A DNA stretch of 64,000 nt. It comes from Fibrobacter sp. UWP2. Its GTDB lineage: Bacteria; Fibrobacterota; Fibrobacteria; Fibrobacterales; Fibrobacteraceae. The position numbers and the translations under genes are program-made. This document shows positions 30,859 to 39,881 of the stretch, piece by piece; within the stretch, counting starts at the first letter, position 1; each line of letters begins with the position of its first letter. The stretch is taken from contig NZ_FQYM01000001.1 of the NCBI RefSeq assembly GCF_900141705.1, positions 62,001 to 126,000 of the forward strand, read 5' to 3'. Below the pieces are notes generated by a model, which did no database searches, was not told where the DNA came from, and worked only from the letters and a program-made list of their open reading frames with translations.

Positions 30859-32250
30859 ATGTCAAGGCAATTCGTCATTCTTACCTTTCTCGCCATGAGT
30901 TTTGCCATCCCCTCGTGGGCAGGCAAAACATATACCCGCGACGAGGCTATTAAAACCGCCCTCGAAAATTCCTCGGACATCAAGACCGCCGAAGAGGAAC
31001 TGGTTTCCGCCAATTCCCAAGTCAAGGGAGGCTACGGCCGCGCTTATCCGTCGGTGGACCTCAGTGCCACAGTCACCCGCATTTTTGGCCTCGACGACGT
31101 CAAGAACACGACCGACATCACAGACGCCGCCACATCGATGGGGGCAGAACCCTTTGACGCAGTCGTGGCTGGTCCCGCCCTGGACGGCCTCATCAACGGC
31201 ATGAAGGCCCAAGGTTACCGCTGGCAGTCCAAAGTCGACCTCACCGTGACCCAGGTACTCTACGCCGCGGGCCAGGTGGGCACGGGCATCGACATTGCCA
31301 AGTCCTACAAGCGCTTGAAAGAAGTGAACCTCGACAACACCAAGGCGACCGTCCGCTACGACGTTGAAAAGGCCTTTAACGACCTGATTGTTTTGGACTC
31401 CACGGTGGCATTCACCGAGGCGAGCGTCGCCCAAGTACAAGAACACACCAACTACGCCAAGTCCGCCTACGAGAGCGGTTTGGCAGGAGAACTGGACGTA
31501 ATCCGCGCCCAGCTCGCCCTCGACGAGCTCCAGTCCAAACTGGAATCCGCCAAGAAGGGTCGCGTCCTCGCGAGGAACAACCTCCTCAACACCATGGGCA
31601 TGCCCTACGATTCCGAAGTCGAGTTCCAGGGCGAACTCCGCAACCCCGAAGACAACCTGCCCTACCCCGACACATCCATGGCTAGCGTCAAAAAACGCCG
31701 CAAGGAACTGTTGATGCTCGAAGAGACCGAGAACATGATGGAAAAGAAAATCGACATCTCTTCGGCAGGCTACAAACCGACCGTCGCCTTAATCGGCGGC
31801 GTTGGTTACAAGAACAACCAGAACGAATTCTACAAGTGGGACGCCCCTGATTGGGACAAGAACATCAACAAGTACATTGCCCTGAACGTCTCCATGAACC
31901 TTTTCAACGGTATGCAGACCCGCGAAAACGTGGTGCAGTCCAAGTCTGACTTGCGCAACACCCAAATCCAGAAGGAGACCGCCGAACGCGGTTTCCGCAT
32001 ACAGATTGAAGCCTGCGCCAACACGCTCGCCGACGCCGAGACCCAGTTGGAACTCAAAAAGCGCTCGGTGGAACTCGCCCAAAAGAATATGGAACTGACC
32101 GAGGCCGCCTACAAGGTTGGCAAGGAAACACAGCTCAACTACCTGGACGCCACCATGAGCCTGAGAAACGCCAAGCTCGACTACATGAACGCCGTTTGCA
32201 ACTGGAACAACGCCTACAACGCCTTACTGCAGGCCACCGGTGAATATTAA
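30859..32250 (+). CDS. TolC-family outer-membrane efflux channel
   Basis: 463 residues. Signal peptide ends SWAGK. The two TolC repeats are long helices (residues 35-240 and 245-460) with DEAIKTALENSSDIKTAEEE and AYKVGKETQLNYLDATMSLR, the standard OEP motifs. No lipobox, so it is not a NodT-type lipoprotein. ACAGGAG precedes the ATG. First gene of a three-gene efflux operon: 15 nt to the adaptor and 14 nt from adaptor to pump. The trimeric channel would pass substrates across the outer membrane; the substrate is not known. Confidence 0.95.
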   Translation: MSRQFVILTFLAMSFAIPSWAGKTYTRDEAIKTALENSSDIKTAEEELVSANSQVKGGYGRAYPSVDLSATVTRIFGLDDVKNTTDITDAATSMGAEPFDAVVAGPALDGLINGMKAQGYRWQSKVDLTVTQVLYAAGQVGTGIDIAKSYKRLKEVNLDNTKATVRYDVEKAFNDLIVLDSTVAFTEASVAQVQEHTNYAKSAYESGLAGELDVIRAQLALDELQSKLESAKKGRVLARNNLLNTMGMPYDSEVEFQGELRNPEDNLPYPDTSMASVKKRRKELLMLEETENMMEKKIDISSAGYKPTVALIGGVGYKNNQNEFYKWDAPDWDKNINKYIALNVSMNLFNGMQTRENVVQSKSDLRNTQIQKETAERGFRIQIEACANTLADAETQLELKKRSVELAQKNMELTEAAYKVGKETQLNYLDATMSLRNAKLDYMNAVCNWNNAYNALLQATGEY

Positions 32251-32265
32251 AAAGAAGAGGAAAGA

Positions 32266-33309
32266 ATGAACAAGACTGTCAAAACCCTCCTGACCATCGC
32301 AGCGGCATCCATGCTTTTGGTTGCCTGCAACCCGAAAGAAGAAAAGGCCCAGACAAAGGCCACGACCATCGAAGAAATCCAGAAGGAAAAAGGCAAGCCC
32401 GCCCGCGTGGTAAAGGCTACCACCGCAAAGATTACGGACTTGCGCAAGTTCAGCGGCTCCATCGAGGGCATGCAGCAGAACAAGGTCATCTGCAAGATGG
32501 GTGACCCGCTCGCCAAGATTAACGTCCAGGTCGGCTCCTCTGTAAAGAAGGACCAGGTCGTCGCCGAATACCTCTTCACAGGCGACAACACCCAGTACCA
32601 GCAAGCCCAAGAACAGGTCGCCGTATTGGAGAAGGCCACTGAGCGCATGCGTGAAGTATTCCAGAAGGGCGGCATCAGCCAACAAGACATGGACACCCAA
32701 GAAATGCAGCTGAAGGTCGCCAAGATGAACCTCGAGGCAGCCCGCCGTGCATCGCTCATCCTCGCCCCCGAAGCGGGCGTCGTCACCGAGCTCAAGTTCC
32801 AGGTCGGGCAGACTCCGGGCCCGGGCGGCGTCCTCGCCACCATCGCGAAACTCGACAAGGTCATCCTCAAGCTGAACGTCACGAGCCAGGATATCGGCTA
32901 CTTCAAGAAGGGAGCCATGGCAACCGTCACCATCGCCGGGGAACAGGTCAAGGGCAAAGTCAGCCTCATCCCGCTCGCCGCCGACCCGATGACGCGTTTC
33001 TTCCCGGTCGAAGTCACGTTTGACAACAAGAAAAAGAAACTCCTGCCGGGCATGTACGTGACCGCCGAACTCGACGCCCGCGAAGTGAACGGCATCATCA
33101 TTCCAACCGAAGCCATTGTCTACCGCAATGGCGTGAACGCCGTATGGACTGTCGATAACGAAGGCAAGGCCCGCCGCAAAATCGTGAAGCTCGGCGTACA
33201 GACCAAGGATGACATCCAGATTGCCGAAGGCCTGGAAGAGAACGAAATCGTCATCGTGGAAGGCCAGTCCCGCATGAACGACGGCGACAAGGTGCTGGTT
33301 GTCGAATAA
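32266..33309 (+). CDS. RND efflux periplasmic adaptor lipoprotein (HlyD/MFP family)
   Basis: 347 residues, lipobox LLVAC. The biotinyl-lipoyl half-motifs are GDPLAKINVQVGSSVKK and SLILAPEAGVVTELKFQVGQ; a short coiled-coil hairpin (QEQVAVLEKATERMREVFQKG) lies between them. The beta-barrel (FFPVEVTFDNKKKKLLPGMY) and the membrane-proximal domain end the protein. It bridges the TolC channel and the RND pump in the periplasm. The coiled coil is short, as for adaptors to HAE1-type pumps. Middle gene of the operon. Confidence 0.95.
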   Translation: MNKTVKTLLTIAAASMLLVACNPKEEKAQTKATTIEEIQKEKGKPARVVKATTAKITDLRKFSGSIEGMQQNKVICKMGDPLAKINVQVGSSVKKDQVVAEYLFTGDNTQYQQAQEQVAVLEKATERMREVFQKGGISQQDMDTQEMQLKVAKMNLEAARRASLILAPEAGVVTELKFQVGQTPGPGGVLATIAKLDKVILKLNVTSQDIGYFKKGAMATVTIAGEQVKGKVSLIPLAADPMTRFFPVEVTFDNKKKKLLPGMYVTAELDAREVNGIIIPTEAIVYRNGVNAVWTVDNEGKARRKIVKLGVQTKDDIQIAEGLEENEIVIVEGQSRMNDGDKVLVVE

Positions 33310-33323
33310 GGGAGTTTTGCTGA

Positions 33324-36300
33324 ATGATTAAGGCCAGTATCTACAAACCGATTACCATGCTCATGGTCATATTGACCGTGGTGGTTTTCGGTCTATACAC
33401 CTACTCCATGATGGTGGTCGACCTGATGCCGAAATTCGACGTCCCCGTGGTCACCGCAACCATCATCTACCAGGGTGCAAACCCCGAAGAAATCGAATCC
33501 ACCATCATCAAGCCCATCGAAGACCAGGTGGAACTTGTTGACGGTATCGACTACGTGCAGTCCATATGCCTCGAGAACTACGGCATTTTGGTCGCCATGT
33601 TCAACATGGGCATCAACGTGGACGTGGCGGCAAACGACGTGCGTTCCAAGATCGACCTTGCGTCGGTGAACTTCCCCGATGCCGTGCAGGCACCGATTAT
33701 CGCGAAGGTGGACATCAACGGTGCGGCCATCATGTCCATCTCGTTTACCGGACCGCTCAACTCCACGGAGCTCCGCCAGAAGGTGGAAGACGACATCGAA
33801 CCGCTCTTTACGGCCGTTTCCGGTGTGGCAAGCGTTGACGTTTTCGGCGGTACCACGCGCCAGATTTCCATCGAGCTCGACAAGGACAAGATGCTCGACC
33901 GCAACGTGGACATCGCGACCATCATGGGGCTGTTCGGGCAGTCGAACATCAACTACCCGGTCGGCGAAGTCATCGGCAAGCACAAGAACACCTCCGTACG
34001 TACTTCGGGCAAGTTCCAGAGCCTCGATGAAATCCGCAACATGGACATCCCGACGGCGAGGGGCGTCATCAAGCTCTCCGAAATCGCAGTCGTCAAGGAC
34101 ACCATCGAGACCATCACGTCGGCCTCCCGCTTTAACGGCGTGAACTCCGTTTCGCTCGATATCAAGAAGCGTTCCGACGCGAACGTGGTGAAGGTTTCCG
34201 AAGGCGTCATCAAGCGCATGAACGAAATCCAGAAGACGCTCCCCGAAGGATTCGAGCTGCACCTGGTTTACGACAAGTCCGAAGCCGTGAACGAGTCCAT
34301 CCAGAACGTTATCCAGAACATCATCATCGCCATCTGCCTTACCGCGGGCCTGTTGCTCCTGTTCCTCGGCAAGTTTTCGACCATGCTTATCGCCGCCCTC
34401 ACGATGCCTATTTCCGTGATTGGCGCCTTTACGCTCATGTACTTTGCAGGCTTCGGCATCAACATGATGTCCCTGATGGCTCTTTCGTCATCGGTGGGCT
34501 TGCTCGTTACGAACTCCATCGTGGTGCTTGAAAACATCAACGAAAAGCTTAAACTCGGGCTCGACCCGAAGGATGCCGCCCTCAAGGGAACCTCCGAAAT
34601 CATGGTGGCCATCATGGCATCGACGCTCACCAACGTGTGCGTGTTCGTGCCTATCGCCTTCATGAAGTCCATCGCCGGCATCTTCTTCCGCACCTTCGGC
34701 CTTACCATGGTGTTCGCCACGTTCGTGTCGCTCCTCGTGACCTTCACGCTTACCCCGCTCATGGCGGCCTACCTGTTCAAGGGCGTGAAGAAGGACGAGA
34801 ACGGGAACATCATCGAAGGGCACCGCTCTATCGGCGAAAAGATTTTCGGAATATTCCCGGCTTTCCTTAACGGCGTACGTTTCGTTTACCTCAAGACACT
34901 CTCGTTCTGCCTTTCCATTCCTGGCGTGATTTTCCAGGTTGCAGCACTTGTCGGCACGATCATGTTCGTCGGATTCCTCGCGAAGAATTTCCTGACCGTG
35001 GAAATCATGCCGAAGCAGGACCAGGGCATGATCAGCGTCAAGCTCGAAATGCCCGTGGGCACCAACATCGAGACGACCGACAGCGTTGCGCGAATCATCG
35101 AAAGCCGCATCAAGGGCGTGCCCGAGATTGTGCACTACAGCATGAACGTGGGCGGTTCGAACGGCTTTACCACGGTGAACCAGGCCACGATGCGCGTGAA
35201 GCTTTTGAAGGACTGGGAAGGACGTACCCGCAGTACCGACCAGATTGTCGACTCCCTGCGTCCCTACCTCGCCGACATCCCGGACGCCTACATTTCCATC
35301 AAGTCCGCATCGGCATCCGAAATGAACAACAACTCCGCCGGCGACGTGGTGCTCGAAGTGAACGGCCTGCACGCGGACTCCGTCATCAAGGCCTCGCAGC
35401 TCGTGATGGACCGCATCAAGGACGAAATCGACGGTATCGTGGACCTCAAGACGAGCTACGAAGCGGGTAAGCCCGAAATCCGCCTTGTCCCGAACCGCCA
35501 GGCACTCGCCGACTACGGCGTGACACTCCAGACGGTCGCCACGTACAACTACATCGCGGTGAGCGGCTACGAAGCAGGCCAGTACACCGAAGACGGCGAA
35601 GAATACGACGTGTACGTGCGCATGATGGAAAAAGACCGTCAGAGCCATACCGATATCGAAAACCTGCCTATTTTGACCCCGAAGGGTTACCTGAACGCAA
35701 GTGAACTGTTCTACATCGAAGACGGTGCCGGCCCGACCCGAATCGACCGCAAGCGCAAGCGCACCCGTGTCGACGTATCCATGAACTTGCTCCCCGGCCA
35801 CACGACCGGTGAAGTCATGGGCAAGGTCGGAGCCCTCGCCGAAAGCATGAAGGGCGAACTCCCCGAAGGCATCTCCTTCAGTTTCGGTGCCCAAGCCGAC
35901 ATGCAGAACGACATGGTGGCGGAATTCAAGACGGCCATCGTCATGGCAATCCTCCTCACCTACATCCTGCTGATTGCCCTCCTCGAAAGCTTCGCACAGC
36001 CCTTCATCATCATGACGACCATCCCGATGGGCGCCATCGGCGTGCTGCTCTCGCTCGTGTTTACGGGCAAGGCGCTCTCGATGATTGCCCTCATGGCCAT
36101 CGTGATGCTTATCGGTGTGGTGGTGAACAACGCCATCCTTTTGCTCGACGAAGCGAACAGACTGTTGCGTAGCGGCAGCATGGGACGCAGATCCGCCATC
36201 ATGACCGCCGCCAGGACCAAGTTCCAGCCCATCGTGCTTGCAACCGTCGCTTCCGTGGTCGCCCAGCTCCCGCTGGCATTCGCACTCGGTGGTAACGTGG

Positions 36301-36476
36301 CCGCCATGACCCAGCCGATGGGTATCGCCTCCGTGGGCGGTCTCATCGTTTCGGCCATCCTTACGATGTACCTGGTGCCCACGTTCTTCTGGCTCCCGAA
36401 CGCCATCTTCCACAAGGCAAAGAAGGGCGTGAACAAGATCAAAGCCAAGCGTGCCGCCAAGACTCTCCAGGTTTAG
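33324..36476 (+). CDS. RND efflux pump inner-membrane transporter (HAE1/AcrB type)
   Basis: 1050 residues, the usual length. The start SIYKPITMLMVILTVVVFGLY opens the first transmembrane helix. Porter-domain sequences (VDLMPKFDVPVVTATIIYQG, GANPEEIESTI) and 12 predicted transmembrane helices in two halves are seen; GIVVNNAILLLDEAN is the helix-IV/X-like region near residue 935. A proton-relay Asp pair in transmembrane helix 4 is not evident: the first half reads SSSVGLLVTNSIVVLENINE, with N and S where AcrB has DD. Energy coupling may differ. It is the last gene of the operon, followed by a strong terminator. Confidence 0.93.
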   Translation: MIKASIYKPITMLMVILTVVVFGLYTYSMMVVDLMPKFDVPVVTATIIYQGANPEEIESTIIKPIEDQVELVDGIDYVQSICLENYGILVAMFNMGINVDVAANDVRSKIDLASVNFPDAVQAPIIAKVDINGAAIMSISFTGPLNSTELRQKVEDDIEPLFTAVSGVASVDVFGGTTRQISIELDKDKMLDRNVDIATIMGLFGQSNINYPVGEVIGKHKNTSVRTSGKFQSLDEIRNMDIPTARGVIKLSEIAVVKDTIETITSASRFNGVNSVSLDIKKRSDANVVKVSEGVIKRMNEIQKTLPEGFELHLVYDKSEAVNESIQNVIQNIIIAICLTAGLLLLFLGKFSTMLIAALTMPISVIGAFTLMYFAGFGINMMSLMALSSSVGLLVTNSIVVLENINEKLKLGLDPKDAALKGTSEIMVAIMASTLTNVCVFVPIAFMKSIAGIFFRTFGLTMVFATFVSLLVTFTLTPLMAAYLFKGVKKDENGNIIEGHRSIGEKIFGIFPAFLNGVRFVYLKTLSFCLSIPGVIFQVAALVGTIMFVGFLAKNFLTVEIMPKQDQGMISVKLEMPVGTNIETTDSVARIIESRIKGVPEIVHYSMNVGGSNGFTTVNQATMRVKLLKDWEGRTRSTDQIVDSLRPYLADIPDAYISIKSASASEMNNNSAGDVVLEVNGLHADSVIKASQLVMDRIKDEIDGIVDLKTSYEAGKPEIRLVPNRQALADYGVTLQTVATYNYIAVSGYEAGQYTEDGEEYDVYVRMMEKDRQSHTDIENLPILTPKGYLNASELFYIEDGAGPTRIDRKRKRTRVDVSMNLLPGHTTGEVMGKVGALAESMKGELPEGISFSFGAQADMQNDMVAEFKTAIVMAILLTYILLIALLESFAQPFIIMTTIPMGAIGVLLSLVFTGKALSMIALMAIVMLIGVVVNNAILLLDEANRLLRSGSMGRRSAIMTAARTKFQPIVLATVASVVAQLPLAFALGGNVAAMTQPMGIASVGGLIVSAILTMYLVPTFFWLPNAIFHKAKKGVNKIKAKRAAKTLQV

Positions 36477-36495
36477 GTAAATTAGACATAGAGCA

Positions 36496-36530
36496 AAGCC
36501 CTCGACGAACTCCCGTCGAGGGCTTTTTCG
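36496..36530 (+). terminator. Terminator of the efflux operon
   Basis: AGCCCTCGAC/GTCGAGGGCT 10-bp stem with a short loop, then TTTTT. Confidence 0.88.
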
Positions 36531-36590
36531 TTTGCATTTTGCCACTATTGTTTGCACGTTCGCACATTGGCGTTTTGTAGCTTGCGCCTT

Positions 36591-37871
36591 ATGCAAAAGA
36601 CTGTCTACAGCAAACAGGAGCAACACGATTCCGTTTTGCGCGTCGCCATTTCGAACATTCACGACGAACTCGTCCTCGAAAAATTGCGTGTGGAATCGGG
36701 CTGCCGCGTTGAGCCCGAATACCGTCCCGAAACCGAAATAAGGCAAATAATCCGCGCTCGCTCCCTAAACGAGTCGCAGAGCCTCCTCGAGGCCCTCACC
36801 TCGCCTATTGAAAATCTTTCTACCAAAAACACCTGGGAAGCAGAACCCGTCATCAACTTGGTGGATTCCTTAATCGACACCGCCCTCGGGCAAAAGGCTA
36901 CCGACATCCACTTGGAACCGAACGGACAAGAACTGCGCGTGCGCTTTCGCAAGGACGGCCTGCTCACGCACTACCGGAGCCTCCCCGCATGGCTCTCAGA
37001 GCCGGTGCTTATCCGCCTCAAGCTGCTGGCAAACGTCGACATCACCGAGCGGAGACTCCCCCACGACGGCAGCTTTTGCTTTGACGGGGCATGCGGCAAG
37101 GCGAACGTTCGCCTCAGCACCATCCCCATCCAGACGGGGGAAGAACCCGCCGAGAAATGTGTGCTACGGCTTTTGCCAGCCACCGACAACGGAGCGACAC
37201 TCGCAAGCCTCGGGTTCGGCGAGCCCCTGCTCCGTGCATTGCGCCGCACCTTCGAGTCACCGCAGGGGCTCTTCCTCATCACGGGTCCCACAGGGAGCGG
37301 GAAAACGACCACGCTCTACGCGGGACTCCGCGAAATCATCGGCCGCAAAATCAACGTGACGACCATCGAGGACCCGGTGGAGTACAAGCTCGAAGGCGCA
37401 AACCAGGTGCAGGTCAACGAAAAGTGCGGTTTCACGTTCGCCGCCGCACTCCGCTCGATTTTGCGCCAGGACCCCGACGTGATTCTCGTAGGAGAAATTC
37501 GCGACACCGAGACGGCGCAAATCGCGCTCCGCGCCGCCCAAACCGGCCACCTGGTGCTAGCCACGCTACACACGAACAGCGCCAGGGCAGCCACCGCACG
37601 CCTAGCCGATTTGGGCGTGTCGCCCGCCCTTTTGCAAGACTCCCTCCTCGGTGTCGTCGCACAACGTCTGGTCCGCAAGCGCCCTCCCACGGGCAACGCG
37701 GCAAGCAGTTCGGCGGGCGACACGGCGGGCGGCCGCACAGCCATCGCCGAATTTTTGAATTCCGACGGCAGCTACGTGGACGGGAGCCTGTTGGAACAGG
37801 CAAGTCGGCTCGTGGCCGAGGGCGTCATTGAAACAGCCGAGGTCACTCGTGTCCTCGGCTGCATCAATTAA
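36591..37871 (+). CDS. GspE/PilB-family secretion ATPase, lacking the zinc motif
   Basis: 426 residues from ATG 36591; a TTG at 36552 is less likely. N2-type domain (KATDIHLEPNGQELRVRFRK DG) is near residue 105, Walker A is ITGPTGSGKTTTLYAG, the Asp box is TTIEDPVEY, Walker B is RQDPDVILVGEIRDTETA, His box is GHLVLATLHTNSA. The four-Cys zinc domain that normally follows is replaced by a short Ala/Ser/Gly stretch after RLVRKRPP. The far-N-terminal MshEN domain is also short. It powers assembly or secretion by a type II/IV pilus-like machine. No other gsp or pil gene is near. Confidence 0.88.
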   Translation: MQKTVYSKQEQHDSVLRVAISNIHDELVLEKLRVESGCRVEPEYRPETEIRQIIRARSLNESQSLLEALTSPIENLSTKNTWEAEPVINLVDSLIDTALGQKATDIHLEPNGQELRVRFRKDGLLTHYRSLPAWLSEPVLIRLKLLANVDITERRLPHDGSFCFDGACGKANVRLSTIPIQTGEEPAEKCVLRLLPATDNGATLASLGFGEPLLRALRRTFESPQGLFLITGPTGSGKTTTLYAGLREIIGRKINVTTIEDPVEYKLEGANQVQVNEKCGFTFAAALRSILRQDPDVILVGEIRDTETAQIALRAAQTGHLVLATLHTNSARAATARLADLGVSPALLQDSLLGVVAQRLVRKRPPTGNAASSSAGDTAGGRTAIAEFLNSDGSYVDGSLLEQASRLVAEGVIETAEVTRVLGCIN

Positions 37872-37875
37872 AAAA

Positions 37876-38733
37876 TCAACGCTTGGTACTGTCGGGCGGA
37901 GCCATCAGCTGGCGCAATGAATCCACCAAGACGCTATCCTTTTTGGGGAACATGTTCTGGTAGATTACGGCTCGGCGCTTGGCCATAAACTGGCTCTCGC
38001 GCATGTTCGGGTGGTGCTTACCCGGACTCGCGAGCATAGCCGCCAAATTGATGGCCTGGTCCACGCTCAGCTTGCTGCAGCTCTTTTTGTAGTAGGTCTT
38101 GCAGGCTTCTTGGCAGCCGAAAATATCCTTGCCCCACTGCGCGTAATTGAGGTAGAGTTCCAAAATGCGGTCCTTGCCCAACTCGTGCTCCATGAGCAAC
38201 GCGTACGCCAGTTCCTTGAACTTGCGTTCCCAGCTGCGCTCGCCGCTCAAAAAGAGGTTCTTCGCCAACTGCTGCGTGATAGTGGATCCGCCGAACTTAG
38301 TCTTGCCCGACATACGGTTCGCGTTCAGCGCCTCGGCAATGGCGTTCACGTCAAAACCCGGGTGGAAGTAAAAGCCAGCGTCCTCGCTCGCGATGACCGC
38401 CTTCTGCAAATACTGGCTAATGGAATCGAGCGGCACAAAGGTGTGCTTGATTTCAACATCGGGGTTGGAGTCCCTGAGCGCCTGCATGTACTTGCTCATC
38501 TCGGGTTGGTCGTTTTTAAGCACTGCCACGCTGTCGTAGAGGTCGTACACATACACAAAGCCCTTGTACAGGGCGATGGATGCCACAATGGTAAAGGCGG
38601 CAGAATAAAGAATCAATCCAAGGATCACCACCCTAAGCAAAAAATTGATGAACCTGTATATGTAGCCTAGAATCTTCACAACAATGTTGTTGCGAAAGGC
38701 CTGCCAAAAACTTTTTACTTTCTGCCAATTCAT
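37876..38733 (-). CDS. mtgA: Monofunctional peptidoglycan glycosyltransferase
   Basis: 285 residues. One N-terminal transmembrane helix (residues 30-55, LLRVVILGLILYSAAFTIVA). GT51 motifs: ASEDAGFYFHPGFD (catalytic Glu), GGSTITQQLAKNLFLS, RKFKELAYALLMEHELGKD RILELYLNYAQWG. No transpeptidase domain follows, so it is MtgA-type, joining lipid II into glycan strands. It is convergent with the ATPase gene (4 nt) and lies 30 nt downstream of the primase-like gene, probably co-transcribed. Confidence 0.92.
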   Translation of the reverse strand: MNWQKVKSFWQAFRNNIVVKILGYIYRFINFLLRVVILGLILYSAAFTIVASIALYKGFVYVYDLYDSVAVLKNDQPEMSKYMQALRDSNPDVEIKHTFVPLDSISQYLQKAVIASEDAGFYFHPGFDVNAIAEALNANRMSGKTKFGGSTITQQLAKNLFLSGERSWERKFKELAYALLMEHELGKDRILELYLNYAQWGKDIFGCQEACKTYYKKSCSKLSVDQAINLAAMLASPGKHHPNMRESQFMAKRRAVIYQNMFPKKDSVLVDSLRQLMAPPDSTKR

Positions 38734-38763
38734 GTGTCGAATAAAATAGATAAATTTTTGCGG

Positions 38764-39840
38764 TTATTTTTTACCGCCAAACCATTCGTTAATGTCCTGG
38801 CCTTCCGAAATCACGCCCTTGATGTTCTCCATGCCCTCGCCCAGCACAATAGTGCGAATTCCCGCCTGGCCAAACACCGTCTGCAGGTATTCGGTTCCTC
38901 GACGTCCCGCGTCGTCCTTGTCGAGGCACAGCACCACGCTCTTGTTCTTGAACAGCGGGAGCCACTCCACCTTGAAGCTGCTCACGCCGGGGATGCCCAC
39001 TGCGTTGATTTTTTGATTCAAGAAGGTGAGCGTATCGACCGCGCCCTCGCACAGGTAAACCCAGCCGACCTTCTGGTCGAGTGCCGAGAGGTTGTAGGGG
39101 TACGGGACCGAGCCCGTCAAGTTGAGTTCCTTGGGCACCACCGTCTTGTCGATGGCGCGCGCCTGAAAATAGAAGGCTCGGCGTCCCTCATCCAGGTACG
39201 GGAAAATGAGCGGGTGCTTGTAATACTTGAGGTTCCCCTTTTCGCTAAAGAGGCCAACGTGCTTGAGAATCTCTAGCGGATACGTTTCCTTGAGCCGCCG
39301 GTTCAGTTCCCCGTAGTCCACGATGGTGCGCAACAGCATCTTGTCCCACACCGGCTTATAAATGCGGCGGCGCGCAAGCCAGGCGGCGGCGGGAGTGTCG
39401 TCGACCGGCGAGAGCATCTTGAGAAAATTGAGAATGAGTTTTTTGCGGTCGTCCTCCGGGATGAGCTCCTTCTTTGGGGACGGTTCGGGAACAGCAGCGA
39501 CAGAAACCTTGGCGGTCGCCATTTTCGTGACAGCTGCCTTGCCACCGCCGGGGAGCAGGAACGGGTATGTTTCCACCAGCCAGTCCAGGGCCTCGGTAAA
39601 GCTGCAGTTCTTCACAATCTGCACCAGCGAAATCACGTCGCCGCGAACGTCGTCGCAGACCCAGCAACGAAAGCTCCCGCGCTCCTCCGAAATAGAGACC
39701 GAGGGCGTGCGGTCGCCGTGCACATGCCGCTGCGGGTAAAAGCAACGGCAGCGCCCACGAACCACCTCGACTCCGAGGGCTTGCGCCACGGCGGTAATCG
39801 AGAGCGACGCCTTGAATTGTTTGAGTTCTTCGCTGGTCAT
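38764..39840 (-). CDS. DnaG-like primase with CHC2 zinc finger and TOPRIM, short form
   Basis: 358 residues. An N-terminal zinc-finger region (CRCFYPQRH, then GDRTPSVSI, RGSFRCWVC) is like CHC2 but with a longer spacing between the first Cys and the His. A linker at 100-150 is Lys/Pro rich. Residues 200-270 resemble the DnaG core (YKHPLIFPYLDEGRRAFYFQ, PKELNLTG). The TOPRIM domain is WVYLCEGAVDTLTFLNQKI, then VVLCLDKDDAGRRGTEYL with Glu and DxD ligands. There is no C-terminal DnaB-binding domain, and the size is about 60% of a chromosomal DnaG, as in plasmid or phage primases. Function as primase is inferred; the chromosomal dnaG would be elsewhere. Confidence 0.78.
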   Translation of the reverse strand: MTSEELKQFKASLSITAVAQALGVEVVRGRCRCFYPQRHVHGDRTPSVSISEERGSFRCWVCDDVRGDVISLVQIVKNCSFTEALDWLVETYPFLLPGGGKAAVTKMATAKVSVAAVPEPSPKKELIPEDDRKKLILNFLKMLSPVDDTPAAAWLARRRIYKPVWDKMLLRTIVDYGELNRRLKETYPLEILKHVGLFSEKGNLKYYKHPLIFPYLDEGRRAFYFQARAIDKTVVPKELNLTGSVPYPYNLSALDQKVGWVYLCEGAVDTLTFLNQKINAVGIPGVSSFKVEWLPLFKNKSVVLCLDKDDAGRRGTEYLQTVFGQAGIRTIVLGEGMENIKGVISEGQDINEWFGGKK

Positions 39841-39881
39841 AACAATTAATCCCCACTAAATATATAAACTATATTTTTGTC

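Noticed and set aside
34488-36746. 752-codon minus-strand ORF
   Set aside because: Antisense of the RND pump; His/Asp/Gly-rich low-complexity translation and no start context.
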